Shown piece after piece: positions 1-8,980 of a DNA stretch of 64,000 nucleotides. Position 1 is the stretch's first letter. Each line of letters starts with the position of its first letter. This stretch comes from Afifella marina DSM 2698 (GTDB taxonomy: Bacteria; Pseudomonadota; Alphaproteobacteria; Rhizobiales; Afifellaceae): contig NZ_FMVW01000009.1 of the NCBI RefSeq assembly GCF_900102695.1, forward strand, positions 120,351 to 184,350. Reading direction: 5' to 3'. The position numbers and the translations under genes were made by a program. Below the pieces are notes generated by a model. That model made no database searches and was not told the DNA's origin. It saw only the letters and a list, made by a program, of their open reading frames with translations.

Positions 1-1481
1 TCGTCGAGAAGCCAAAGAGGTGTGTCGCGCAGGAAAAGACGCGCCAGCGAGAGGCGTCGTGCCTGGCCGCCGGAAAGGCCGAGCCCGCCTTCGCCGAGCC
101 GGGTCTCGAGAGCTGAGGGGAGAGCTTCGACATCCGCTCGAAGGCCGGCGGCCTCAAGCGCGCGCCAGAGCCTCGCCTCGCTCGCGTCAGGATTGGCGAT
201 CTGAAGATTGCCGGCGAGGGTGTCCTGAAAAAGCTCGGTGCGCTGCGTCAAAAGCACTGATGGAGAATGCGCGATCTCGCCCGCCTCGGGTGTGGCTTCG
301 TCGGCCAGGAGCGCGAGCAACGTCGATTTGCCGGCGCCGCTCGGCCCCACGACCGCGAGGGTTTCGCCTTCCGTGAGGGTGAGTGAGATATCGCTCAGGC
401 AAAGTCTTTTCGCATCGGGATAACGGAAATCGACCGACTTCAGGCGCGCCGCTTGCCTGTTTGGCGGCATAGAAGGCGGTCGTGCCGGTGCCACGGGATC
501 TGTCTTGAGGCGCGGAGCGAGACGGCGTGCTGCAAGGCGCGTGCGGCCGAGCTCGACGGCACCACGTTTGAGGGCTGCAAAAGGTTCGGCGGCGGCAAAG
601 ACGACGAGGATCGCAAGCGCTGCGGCTGGTGCGCCGATCTCGTTTGCCTCGGCAAGGCGCGCCGCGACATAGAGCGTGCCGGCAAGAAGCAGGGCGCCGG
701 CAATGCCGAAAGCGGCTGAGGCTCTCGTCTCGATGCGGTTCAGGCGTTCATCGGTGGCGACGAGGCGCCGGTCCGTGCGTGCGATCGCATGGCGCTCTGC
801 GGTGAGACGCGCGGCCATTGCGAGTTCGGTCTGGCCCGCAACGAGATCGATGGTGCGGGTGCGCAACGCTTCCGTGAGATGCGCGCGCCGAAGACCGGGC
901 GCAAGCGCGGCCGCGGCCGTGCGCAGTGGAATGATGAGGCCGAGGAGGGCAAGCCACAGAAAGGCTGAGAGACCGAGCCACGGATTGAGGGCGGCGAGGA
1001 CGAGCCCGGTTGCCGCCGCCGCGGCAAAAGCCGCCAGGAAGGGCACGAGGATGCGCAGGTAAATGGAATCGAGGGCGTCGATGTCGGCCGTCAGGCGGAA
1101 GAGAAGCCGTGCCGGGCGCTCCAGAAGGCGCCGTGCCGCGCCGGGCGGGGCCCATCCGCGGAAGAGTTTTTCGCGCAAGGCGGCGAGCGCACTTAAGGTC
1201 GCTTCATGGGTCGTCAGCCGCTCGCCGTAGCGGCCGGCCGTGCGGGCGATCGCGAGAAAACGGATGGCGGCGGCGGGGGCGAAGACGTCGAAGGCGAGGG
1301 CTGTGGCCGTCGAGAGGCCGGCAATCGCGGTTGCCGTGATGAACCAGCCGGAAAGGCCGAGAAGGCCGACACCCGCCAGCACCGTCACGGCGGCAAGGGC
1401 AGCGCCCGCTGCCAGCATCGGCCGGCGCTCGGCGAGGAGGACCGCGAGAACGGGCCGGAGATCGTGCCAGGCCGCCTTCAT
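1..1481 (-). CDS. cydC: Thiol reductant ABC exporter subunit CydC (3' end cut by window edge)
   Basis: This is half of the heterodimeric CydDC ABC transporter, which exports cysteine/glutathione to the periplasm and is needed for cytochrome bd and c assembly. The first 493 codons are visible. The N-terminal transmembrane domain contains LLGLSGWFIT. The nucleotide-binding domain has a Walker A motif GPSGAGKS near residue 380, an LSGGQ signature near residue 470, and the sequence ends inside Walker B (LWLLD), so roughly 80 residues lie outside the window. The start ATG overlaps the cydD stop (ATGA), showing a translationally coupled operon. No single full frame closes in the window because the stop codon is missing. 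The family assignment is firm from pairing with CydD. Confidence 0.93.
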   Translation of the reverse strand, partial: MKAAWHDLRPVLAVLLAERRPMLAAGAALAAVTVLAGVGLLGLSGWFITATAIAGLSTATALAFDVFAPAAAIRFLAIARTAGRYGERLTTHEATLSALAALREKLFRGWAPPGAARRLLERPARLLFRLTADIDALDSIYLRILVPFLAAFAAAAATGLVLAALNPWLGLSAFLWLALLGLIIPLRTAAAALAPGLRRAHLTEALRTRTIDLVAGQTELAMAARLTAERHAIARTDRRLVATDERLNRIETRASAAFGIAGALLLAGTLYVAARLAEANEIGAPAAALAILVVFAAAEPFAALKRGAVELGRTRLAARRLAPRLKTDPVAPARPPSMPPNRQAARLKSVDFRYPDAKRLCLSDISLTLTEGETLAVVGPSGAGKSTLLALLADEATPEAGEIAHSPSVLLTQRTELFQDTLAGNLQIANPDASEARLWRALEAAGLRADVEALPSALETRLGEGGLGLSGGQARRLSLARLFLRDTPLWLLD

Positions 1482-3241
1482 GCGACTGCCCTCATGGCCG
1501 ATTTCGGCAGATAGACGATGCAGTCCATGCGGTGCGCCAGAAGCGGGTCGTGCGTTGCCACGATCAACGTGCGGCCTTTGGCGAAGGCGAGAAGATGGTC
1601 GGCGATGTCTTCGGCGGTTTCGCTGTCGAGATGGGCGGTCGGCTCGTCGGCGAGAATGAGCGAGTTTCCGGGATCGGCCGTGAACCGCGCCAGCGCCACG
1701 CGCAGGGCTTCGCCACCGGAGAGGCCGATGCCGCCTTCGCCGAGATGGCCGTCGCGGCCTGCAAGGATGTGGGAGAGGCCGGCCGCGGCGAGGGCCCTGC
1801 GTGCCGTGTCCCTGCCGATCCAGGGGCGGCGCAGCGTGACGTTGGACATGAGGTCGCCGGCGAAGATGTGCGGCGTCTGGCCGATCCAGGCGATCTGACG
1901 GCGCAGCGATCCGGCGTTGGTCTCGTCCAAAGATTGCTCTGCGATAAGGACGCGGCCTCCATCGGCAGGCGCAAGGCCGGCGATGAGAGCCAAAAGTGTC
2001 GACTTGCCCGACCCGCTCGGCCCGAAGAGGGCGATCTTTTCGCCGGCCTCGACGGAGAGTGAGAAGTCTTCGATGGCCGCCTGTTCGGCTCCGGCATGGG
2101 CAAAGGAGAGGTTTTCGAGCCGCAGGGCCGGTGCGGGCGCGCGCGCGCCTTCGCGCTGGCTGTCCTCCGCGTCATCGGCATCCGCATCCAGGAGAGCGAG
2201 ATCTATCGCGGAGAGATCGTCGAGCGCCTTCAGGGCGGCTTCGCCCGCAGCCCGGTCGTGCCAGATGCTGGACAGATCCCGCAAAGGTTCAAAGAATGCA
2301 GGAGCCAGAAGGAGGACGAAGAGCCCTTCGCCAAGGCTGAGCCGGCCGCCCCAGGCGCCGAACGGGAGCTGGCCGAGAAGATGGAAGCCGATATAGACCG
2401 CCACCATGGCGACGCCGAGCGCGGCGAAGAGCTCCAGCACGGCGGAGGAGAGAAAAGCGATCCTGAGAACCGCCATGGTGCGCGCCCGCAGGGTTTCGGC
2501 TTCTTGGCGCAGACGTTTTGCGGTGGCATCGACCGCGCCCATCGCGCGGATGGTTGCAAGGCCGCGCAGACGGTCGAGGAGGAAGCCGTTCATGTCGCCG
2601 AGCCCGGCAAGCTGCGCTTCGCTCGCGGCCTGGGCGCGCCAGCCGATCAACGCCATGAAGACCGGGATGAGAGGGGCTGCGATCAGAAGAACGATCGCGG
2701 CCGCCCAGGAGACCGGGAAGACGGTAAGGACGATCGCAAGCGGCACGAGCAGAGCTTTGAGGCGCGCCGGACGATAGCGGGAGAGGTACGGCACGATCGC
2801 CTCGCCCTGTTCGCCGAGAATGCTGGCAGCCACGCCCGAGGCGGGGCGCCCGGAATCGAGAGGCGAGCGTGCGGCAAGCGCCTTCGCCGCCTTTGCCCGC
2901 CGCTCTGAGAGGATTGCGCGGGCGCGCCCGAAGCAGAGGCGTCCGGCATAGCCATCGAGAAGCGCACGGACGATGCCGAGCGCGGCGACGGCCAGAGCGG
3001 CGGTCGCGGCGTTCAGCCCGACATCCTCAGGCGCAGGGCCCTGACCGGCCAGATCGCCGATGACGAGAGCGATCAAAGCTGCCTGCGGGAGCCAAAGAAG
3101 CGCGGCGAACACCTGCAAACCCGCGCCAAGGCGCATCGGGGGCAAGGGGTCGGTCCGCGCCTTGCGGCGTCGGGAGCTTGGGCTTCTTGCGACCGAGCTC
3201 TCTCGCATCTGCGGGCTTTCGTGTGTCGCCTGGCGGATCAC
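1478..3241 (-). CDS. cydD: Thiol reductant ABC exporter subunit CydD
   Basis: CydD is the partner half-transporter of CydC in the inner membrane. The 587-residue length is normal for the family. Residues ~40-330 form the six-helix exporter domain. The ATPase domain follows, with Walker A GPSGSGKST near residue 407, signature LSGGEALR and Walker B LILADEPTAHLD. I chose the GTG at 3241 because it overlaps the stop of the upstream regulator gene (GTGA); a downstream ATG (residue 12) is possible. The gene order regulator-cydD-cydC with 4-base overlaps indicates one transcript. No cydAB genes are visible in this window, so the bd oxidase, if present, is encoded elsewhere. Confidence 0.94.
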   Translation of the reverse strand: MIRQATHESPQMRESSVARSPSSRRRKARTDPLPPMRLGAGLQVFAALLWLPQAALIALVIGDLAGQGPAPEDVGLNAATAALAVAALGIVRALLDGYAGRLCFGRARAILSERRAKAAKALAARSPLDSGRPASGVAASILGEQGEAIVPYLSRYRPARLKALLVPLAIVLTVFPVSWAAAIVLLIAAPLIPVFMALIGWRAQAASEAQLAGLGDMNGFLLDRLRGLATIRAMGAVDATAKRLRQEAETLRARTMAVLRIAFLSSAVLELFAALGVAMVAVYIGFHLLGQLPFGAWGGRLSLGEGLFVLLLAPAFFEPLRDLSSIWHDRAAGEAALKALDDLSAIDLALLDADADDAEDSQREGARAPAPALRLENLSFAHAGAEQAAIEDFSLSVEAGEKIALFGPSGSGKSTLLALIAGLAPADGGRVLIAEQSLDETNAGSLRRQIAWIGQTPHIFAGDLMSNVTLRRPWIGRDTARRALAAAGLSHILAGRDGHLGEGGIGLSGGEALRVALARFTADPGNSLILADEPTAHLDSETAEDIADHLLAFAKGRTLIVATHDPLLAHRMDCIVYLPKSAMRAVA

Positions 3242-3816
3242 GTCTTCCGGCCATCCCTTTTAGAGGAGCCGAGGGCGACAATCTTGTCCTTCGTCTCCAA
3301 CAATTTCGTGACCCGGGCGCCGAGCGCGAGCAACGTCGCGAGACGCTCCGTTTCGAGCGTCTTCACGTCGTCGTACCAGCCGGTGAGCTGCTCAATGAGG
3401 GCGTGCATGTCGCGCATCTTTGCCTGCGCATGCGCTTCCGCCGGGTTGGCGGGCGGCTCCATCAGCGCCTCACGCAGAAAGCTCAGGGTGGGATCGATCT
3501 CGCGGCGCTTGCGGCCTTCGGCGAGGGTTCGGAGGATCTGCCAGACATCGTCCGGCGTCGTGAAGAAATCGCGCCGATCATCCGGCAGATGGCGCAGCAG
3601 GACGAGATTCCAGCTCTGCAATTCGCGCAGGCTCATGGAGACGTTGGAGCGCGAAACGCCAAGGGCCTCGACGATGTCGTCGGCGCAGAGCGGTCGCGGC
3701 GAAATATAGAGAAGCGCGTAGATCTGACCGACCGTCCGGTTGATACCCCAGCGGCTGCCCATCTCGCCAAAATGCAGGATGAAGGACTGAACCGGGGGCG
3801 GAAGATCTGGGCGCAA
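3238..3816 (-). CDS. GbsR/MarR-type transcriptional regulator
   Basis: This 192-residue protein resembles the GbsR branch of the MarR superfamily: an N-terminal winged helix (GRTVGQIYALLYISP-like region at residues ~27-40, recognition helix with VSRSNVSMSLREL at ~54-66) followed by a helical C-terminal dimerisation segment. The start is TTG, supported by a GGAG ribosome-binding site nine bases upstream. It overlaps cydD by four bases and probably controls the cydDC operon. The ligand is unknown; in Bacillus GbsR senses choline, but that cannot be assumed here. The upstream region has an imperfect inverted repeat around 3846-3870 (AAATTC and GAATTC arms) that could be its operator. Confidence 0.85.
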   Translation of the reverse strand: MRPDLPPPVQSFILHFGEMGSRWGINRTVGQIYALLYISPRPLCADDIVEALGVSRSNVSMSLRELQSWNLVLLRHLPDDRRDFFTTPDDVWQILRTLAEGRKRREIDPTLSFLREALMEPPANPAEAHAQAKMRDMHALIEQLTGWYDDVKTLETERLATLLALGARVTKLLETKDKIVALGSSKRDGRKT

Positions 3817-4081
3817 GAGTGATTTCTCCAGTTAGTTCAGAAACCTTTGAAATTCATAAAGACGAATTCGTTCGGGGGCAACGCGGGCAGAACAGAGGGG
3901 ATATGGTGATCATTGGGCGCCCGCCCGGCCGATCAAGCCCCGTGCAGACGGAAAGCTGCAAATATTAGAATGGCTTCAGCTTGGCGCGCCGGTTGCGCGC
4001 GAGCCGTCCCCGAAGAGCTATGCGAAAAGCTATGGGCTGATATGAGGCGGCAAACGAAATGCTCCGGCTTTTGCCTGCGTC

Positions 4082-5035
4082 TCAAGTCCTGGCGGACGAC
4101 GCGGCATGCGGGCGCGCCTGACCTGCCCGCCAGGCGGCAAGCCGGTTCTCCTGCGGTGAGGCGACGGCATCGGCGAGGCGCCGAACGAGGTTCGATACGG
4201 GCCGATCACGCGGCAGGCAGATGACGAGATCGCGCTGCGCCCAGTCGTCGGAAATGGCGATGACCTTGGCGCCCTTTTCCAAGGTTTCTGCCGGGATGAC
4301 GCTCGCCGGCACGATCGACACGCCGGCGCCGGCCGCCACCATGCGGCAGACGCTGCCGAAGCTTCTGACGCGGATGCGGATGGTCAATTCGCGGCCGAGC
4401 CGGTGCGCGTGCTTTTTCAGATGTGCGGAAATCGCCGAGCGGGTGTCGAGTGTGATGAAGCTCTCGTCGAGGAGATCCGTGAAGGTGACGGCGCTGCGCT
4501 GCGCCAGCGGATGCCCGGCCGGTGCGATGAAGACAAGACGGTCGGAGAGGATCGGAATGGTCTCGATGCCGTCGAGCTGAGCATTTTCCGCCGCAATGCC
4601 GATGTCAGCCTCGCCGGAGCGCACGGCGGTGGCGATCTCGTCGGAAGTGTCTTCCTCCAGATCGACGATCACGTCCGGGTGGCGGGCGAGAAAACTCGCC
4701 AGCACGTCGGGCAGAAAGCTGGTGATGGCATTGGAATTGGCGCGAAGCTTGATGAGGCCGCTTTCGCGCTGCTTCCAGGCTTCGACCGCACCATCGAGGC
4801 GCTCCGCCTGAAGCAGTACCGCTCGGGCGTGGCCGGCGACCATGAGGCCGGCTCGCGTCGGTTTGGAGCCTCTGGCGGTGCGCTCGAGCAAAGGCACGCC
4901 GGCGCGGCTCTCCAAAATCTTCATGCGCTCGTGCAGAGCCGAGACGGAGATGTGATGGAGACGTGCCGCCTCCGCCATGCTGCCGAGTTCGCTCACCGCC
5001 ACGAAGAGCCTGAGATCGGTTAGGTCGAAATGCAT
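4082..5035 (-). CDS. LysR-family transcriptional regulator
   Basis: This is a 317-residue LysR-type regulator. The helix-turn-helix lies at residues ~4-60 (DLRLFVAVSELGSMAEAARL...), followed by a substrate-binding domain of the PBP2 type. The start ATG at 5035 gives the canonical LysR N-terminus MHFDLTDLRLF; the reading frame stays open upstream but that extension is the antisense of the neighbouring gene. It is divergent from the CoA-transferase operon, with a 180-bp shared promoter region, so it very likely senses an intermediate of that pathway. Related itaconate/citramalate clusters in other proteobacteria also carry a divergent LysR gene. The actual inducer is inferred only. Confidence 0.92.
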   Translation of the reverse strand: MHFDLTDLRLFVAVSELGSMAEAARLHHISVSALHERMKILESRAGVPLLERTARGSKPTRAGLMVAGHARAVLLQAERLDGAVEAWKQRESGLIKLRANSNAITSFLPDVLASFLARHPDVIVDLEEDTSDEIATAVRSGEADIGIAAENAQLDGIETIPILSDRLVFIAPAGHPLAQRSAVTFTDLLDESFITLDTRSAISAHLKKHAHRLGRELTIRIRVRSFGSVCRMVAAGAGVSIVPASVIPAETLEKGAKVIAISDDWAQRDLVICLPRDRPVSNLVRRLADAVASPQENRLAAWRAGQARPHAASSART

Positions 5036-5215
5036 CCGGCTTTCTCCATTGCCGAAAACAGCATCCAGAGAATACGACTGGTCCGCAAGCTCTTTCCTGT
5101 CGTAGGCGGCATGGATCGCCTTTGATGCCCGCCGCAGAATGCGGGCCCGTGGCGAACCCGCGAGGAGAGAGGAAGCGAACCATGAGAGGCTGCGTATGAG
5201 AGGCGAGGCGACGCC

Positions 5216-6394
5216 GTGACGAGGCCGCTCGATGGAGTTCTCGTTGTCAGCATCGAGCAGGCGATCGCGGCCCCGTATGCGACGCGGCTTCTGGCCGATC
5301 TCGGGGCGCGCGTCATCAAGGTGGAGCGGCCGGACGGCGGCGATTTCGCCCGCGAATACGATAAGCGGGCGCGTGACATGTCGAGCCATTTCGTCTGGAC
5401 GAACCGTTCCAAGGAAAGCCTCACGCTCGATCTGAAGCGAGCGGAGGGCGTGGCGATCCTGAAGCGGCTTTTGAAGAAGGCCGACGTCTTCGTACAAAAT
5501 CTCGCGCCGGGTGCCGCCGAAAGACTCGGTCTCGGAGAGAAGACGCTGCGGGCGGAGAATGAGCGGCTGATCACCTGCGCGATTTCGGGCTACGGCGAGG
5601 GCGGGCCTTACGGCAACAAGAAGGCCTATGATCTTCTGATCCAGGCAGAGGCCGGCTTCGTTTCGGTGACCGGGTCACCCGGTCAGCCGGCCAAGGCCGG
5701 CATCTCGATCGCCGACATCGCAGCCGGCGTCTCCGCCTACAACACCATCCTTGCCGCCCTTCTCAACCGCCACAAAACCGAGCGCGGCGACCATATCGAG
5801 ATCTCCATGTTGGAGGCGATGGCCGAATGGATGGGCTATCCGATGTATTTTGCCACCGACGGCGCGCCGCCGCCGCCGCTCGCCGGCGCCGGACACGCCA
5901 CGATCTTTCCCTACGGGCCCTATCCCACGGCGGACGGCACGGTGATTTTCGGGCTGCAGAACGACCGCGAATGGGCGGCCTTTTGCCGGACGGTCCTGGA
6001 GCGGGAGGATCTCGCCGCCGACGCGCGCTTCAAAGGCAATGCCGGGCGCGCGGCGCATATGGATGAGATCAACGAGGCCATCAACGGCGTCCTTTCGCGT
6101 CTCACCACTGCGGAGGCGATGGCGCGGCTCGAGGAGGCCAATATCGGCACGGCGAGCCTCAACGACATGGCCGCACTCTGGGCGCATCCGCAGCTTGCCG
6201 CCCGCAATCGCTGGCAGGAAATCGCCATTCCGACAGGCACGATACCGGCCCTTCGTCCGATCTCCGGTGCGGCCTGGCAGCCGCGGCTCGATCCCGTGCC
6301 GGCGCTCGGCGAACACACACGCGCCATCCTGGACGAACTTGAGATCACGCAAGAGGAGGCTGCGGCGCTCGCGGCTTCCGGAAAAGACGAGTGA
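5216..6394 (+). CDS. CaiB/BaiF (family III) CoA-transferase
   Basis: This 392-residue protein is a family III CoA-transferase that moves CoA between organic acids. It contains the N-terminal block VLVVSIEQAIAAPYATRLLADLGA, the expected catalytic aspartate at residue 139 (KAYDLLIQAEAG), and a C-terminal HPQLAARNRW motif. The start is GTG, because no in-frame ATG precedes it. It is the first gene of a tight operon with an acyl-CoA dehydrogenase (1-base gap), an MmgE/PrpD protein and a CitE-like lyase. That context fits activation of a C4-C5 dicarboxylate such as itaconate, mesaconate or citramalate. The acid specificity cannot be read from sequence. Confidence 0.9.
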   Translation: MTRPLDGVLVVSIEQAIAAPYATRLLADLGARVIKVERPDGGDFAREYDKRARDMSSHFVWTNRSKESLTLDLKRAEGVAILKRLLKKADVFVQNLAPGAAERLGLGEKTLRAENERLITCAISGYGEGGPYGNKKAYDLLIQAEAGFVSVTGSPGQPAKAGISIADIAAGVSAYNTILAALLNRHKTERGDHIEISMLEAMAEWMGYPMYFATDGAPPPPLAGAGHATIFPYGPYPTADGTVIFGLQNDREWAAFCRTVLEREDLAADARFKGNAGRAAHMDEINEAINGVLSRLTTAEAMARLEEANIGTASLNDMAALWAHPQLAARNRWQEIAIPTGTIPALRPISGAAWQPRLDPVPALGEHTRAILDELEITQEEAAALAASGKDE

Positions 6395-6395
6395 G

Positions 6396-7556
6396 ATGAT
6401 TGCAGACGAGGAAGACCACCGCGACCTCCGCGACGCGCTGCGTGCGCTGTGCGCCGAATTCCCGGCCGAATACCATCGCAAGCACGGCGCGGCGGAAACC
6501 TATCCGGAAGAGTTCATCACGGCTCTGACGGAGGCGGGCTGGCTCGCCGCCATGATCCCTGAAGAATACGGCGGATCAGGCCTGGGCCTGACGGAAGCCT
6601 CCATCATCATGGAGGAGATCAACCGCTCGGGCGGCAATGCCGGCCATTGCCACGGCCAGATGTACAATATGGGCACGCTGTTGCGGCACGGCTCGGAGGC
6701 GCAGAAGAAAGAGTTTCTGCCGAAGATCGCGTCGGGTGAGCTCCGGCTGCAGTCGATGGGCGTGACGGAGCCGACGACGGGCACCGACACGACGAAACTG
6801 AAGACGACGGCGGTGAAAAAAGGCGACCGGTATGTCGTCAACGGCCAGAAGGTCTGGATTTCGCGGATCCAGCATTCCGATCTGATGATCCTGCTCGCCC
6901 GCACCACGCCGCTTGCCGAAGTGCAGCGGAAATCGCAGGGCCTGTCGATCTTCCTGGTCGATCTCAAGGAGGCGATCGGCAATGGCCTTTCGGTGACGCC
7001 CATTCGCAACATGGTGGGCCACGAGACCAACGAGCTCTTCTTCGACGATCTGGAAATTCCGGCCGAAAGCCTCATCGGCGAAGAGGGCCGGGGGTTCAAA
7101 TACATCCTCGACGGGCTCAATGCGGAGCGCACGTTGATTGCCGCTGAATGCATCGGCGACGGCTATTGGTTCGTCGACAAGATGGTCGCCTATGCCAATG
7201 AGCGCACCGTCTTCGAACGCCCGATCGGCCAGAACCAGGGCGTGCAGTTTCCGATCGCGCGCGCCTATGTCGATATCCAGGCGGCCAACCTCATGCGCTT
7301 CAAGGCGGCCAGGAAGTTCGATGCACATGCCGATTGCGGCGCGGAAGCGAACATGGCGAAGCTTCTTGCCGCCGATGCCTCCTGGCAGGCCGCCAATACC
7401 TGTCTGCAGACATTCGGCGGCTTCGGTTTCGCGGAGGAATACGACGTGGAGCGCAAGTTCCGGGAGACGCGGCTTTACCAGGTGGCGCCGATCTCGACGA
7501 ATTTCATCCTCTCCTACGTTGCCGAGCATGTTCTCGGTCTGCCGCGCTCCTTCTGA
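6396..7556 (+). CDS. Acyl-CoA dehydrogenase family protein
   Basis: This 386-residue FAD-dependent dehydrogenase has the usual ACAD order: helical N-terminal domain, beta-barrel middle domain (QSMGVTEPTTGTD) and C-terminal helices (LQTFGGFGFAEEYDVERKFRETRLY). The start ATG directly follows the CoA-transferase stop. At the canonical catalytic-base site (YEGT in many ACADs) this protein has YQVAPIS, so that glutamate is absent. A glutamate at residue 244 (LNAERTLIA) aligns with the alternative position used by isovaleryl-CoA dehydrogenase. It probably oxidises, or acts on, the CoA ester made by the adjacent CoA-transferase. The substrate is unknown. Confidence 0.9.
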   Translation: MIADEEDHRDLRDALRALCAEFPAEYHRKHGAAETYPEEFITALTEAGWLAAMIPEEYGGSGLGLTEASIIMEEINRSGGNAGHCHGQMYNMGTLLRHGSEAQKKEFLPKIASGELRLQSMGVTEPTTGTDTTKLKTTAVKKGDRYVVNGQKVWISRIQHSDLMILLARTTPLAEVQRKSQGLSIFLVDLKEAIGNGLSVTPIRNMVGHETNELFFDDLEIPAESLIGEEGRGFKYILDGLNAERTLIAAECIGDGYWFVDKMVAYANERTVFERPIGQNQGVQFPIARAYVDIQAANLMRFKAARKFDAHADCGAEANMAKLLAADASWQAANTCLQTFGGFGFAEEYDVERKFRETRLYQVAPISTNFILSYVAEHVLGLPRSF

Positions 7557-7564
7557 GGTTCCGA

Positions 7565-8980
7565 ATGGCTGACGCCGAACAGCGCAACCTGCTTCTGAGA
7601 GAGGCGACGGGCCGCGAAAGCGCCGAGCTTGCAGCTTTCGCCGCCGGTCTCGATCTCGGCGCCGTGCCCGACGAGGTGGTGGCACGGGCCGTCGACTTCT
7701 TCGTCGACTGGGCCGGATCGGCTCTCTCCGGGCGCGGACATCGCGCCATCGGCGTTTTGGAGCGCTATGCGGAGATGATGGGCCCCGCCGGTGGGGACGC
7801 TGAAATCCTCACCAATCGAGGTGCCACCTCTCCCGTCTTCGCTGCGATCGTGAATGCGGCGGCAAGCCATATCTCAGAACAGGACGACGTTCATAACGGC
7901 TCCGTATTCCACCCGGCGACCGTCGTCTTTTCGCCGGCGCTGGCCGTGGCGCAGGCCATCGGTGCCTCAGGTCGGGATTTCCTGGCGGCTTCAATCGCCG
8001 GCTACGAGGTCGGTATCCGCGTCGGCGAATTTCTCGGCCGCTCGCATTACACGGTCTTTCACACGACGGGCACGGCGGGGACGTTTGCAGCGGCAGCGGC
8101 CGTCGGCCGTCTTCTCGGGCTCTCGGCCGATGAGATGGGCGAGGCGTTCGGCTCCGCCGGCACGCAATCGGCGGGACTTTGGGAGTTTCTGCGCGATGCC
8201 GCCGATTCCAAACAGCTGCATACGGCGAAAGCGGCGGAGAACGGTCTGATGGCCGCCTATCTGGCACGCGACGGGTTCACCGGGGCAAAGAGGATCCTGG
8301 AAGGAAAGCAGGGGCTTGCCGCCGGGACGTCATCAGATGCCGATCCGGCAAAGCTTGTCGACCGGCTTGGAGAGCGCTGGACGCTCGCCGAGACGTCGTT
8401 CAAGTTTCACGCCTCGTGCCGGCATACGCATCCGGCGGCCGACGCGCTCCTGAAGGTTGTGACCGAGCACGATCTTGCGGCCGGCGATATCGCGGCTGTC
8501 ACAACCCATGTGCATCAGGGTGCGATCGATGTTCTGGGCGCCGTCGCACAGCCGCAGAGCGTGCATCAAGCGAAGTTTTCCATGGGTGCCACGCTCGGTC
8601 TCATCGCCACGCATCGCAAGGCGGGTCTTCCCGAGTTTGCCGGCGTGCTCGACGATCGCCTCGCGCTCTCCTTCATCGACAAGGTGGAGATGGTGCTCGA
8701 TGCGGAAGTCGATCAGGCCTATCCGGCGTGCTGGATTGGGAAGGTCACGGTGGTGACGAGCGATGGCAGACGGCTCGAAGGGCGTGTCGACGTGCCGAAA
8801 GGCGATCCCGGCAACACGCTGAGCCGGGACGAGATTACCGAGAAGGCGCGGGCGCTGGCAGTGTCGTCGGGTGCGGTTGAGCCGGGCGAGCTGGATGGGC
8901 TGATGGAGCGCCTTTGGGGTATCGCTGAGGCCGAGACAATCGGTTTTCTTCTGCCTCGAAGGGGAAGCGATGATGGGTGA
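7565..8980 (+). CDS. MmgE/PrpD family protein
   Basis: This 471-residue protein belongs to the MmgE/PrpD family, which includes 2-methylcitrate dehydratase and cis-aconitate decarboxylase. Recognisable parts are the N-terminal all-helical half (VPDEVVARAVDFFVDWAGSAL), the ISEQDDVHN segment, HTTGTAGTFAAAAAVGRLLG and SFKFHASCRHTHPAADAL near the active site. The ATG at 7565 lies eight bases after the preceding stop; the longer open frame upstream is antisense-free overlap with the dehydrogenase and is not the start. It overlaps the next gene by 11 bases. A hydratase, dehydratase or decarboxylase role on a branched dicarboxylate is inferred from family and operon. Confidence 0.88.
   Translation: MADAEQRNLLLREATGRESAELAAFAAGLDLGAVPDEVVARAVDFFVDWAGSALSGRGHRAIGVLERYAEMMGPAGGDAEILTNRGATSPVFAAIVNAAASHISEQDDVHNGSVFHPATVVFSPALAVAQAIGASGRDFLAASIAGYEVGIRVGEFLGRSHYTVFHTTGTAGTFAAAAAVGRLLGLSADEMGEAFGSAGTQSAGLWEFLRDAADSKQLHTAKAAENGLMAAYLARDGFTGAKRILEGKQGLAAGTSSDADPAKLVDRLGERWTLAETSFKFHASCRHTHPAADALLKVVTEHDLAAGDIAAVTTHVHQGAIDVLGAVAQPQSVHQAKFSMGATLGLIATHRKAGLPEFAGVLDDRLALSFIDKVEMVLDAEVDQAYPACWIGKVTVVTSDGRRLEGRVDVPKGDPGNTLSRDEITEKARALAVSSGAVEPGELDGLMERLWGIAEAETIGFLLPRRGSDDG

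Noticed and set aside
676..1062. Plus-strand open frames in the first 1.5 kb
   Set aside because: They are antisense shadows of cydC; the minus strand codes for a clear ABC exporter half.
5036..5497. Longer start for the LysR gene
   Set aside because: The extension is antisense to the CoA-transferase; the canonical LysR helix-turn-helix begins at 5035.
6039..6395. Longer start for the acyl-CoA dehydrogenase frame
   Set aside because: The upstream extension overlaps the CoA-transferase and has no family similarity; the ATG after its stop gives a normal ACAD N-terminus.
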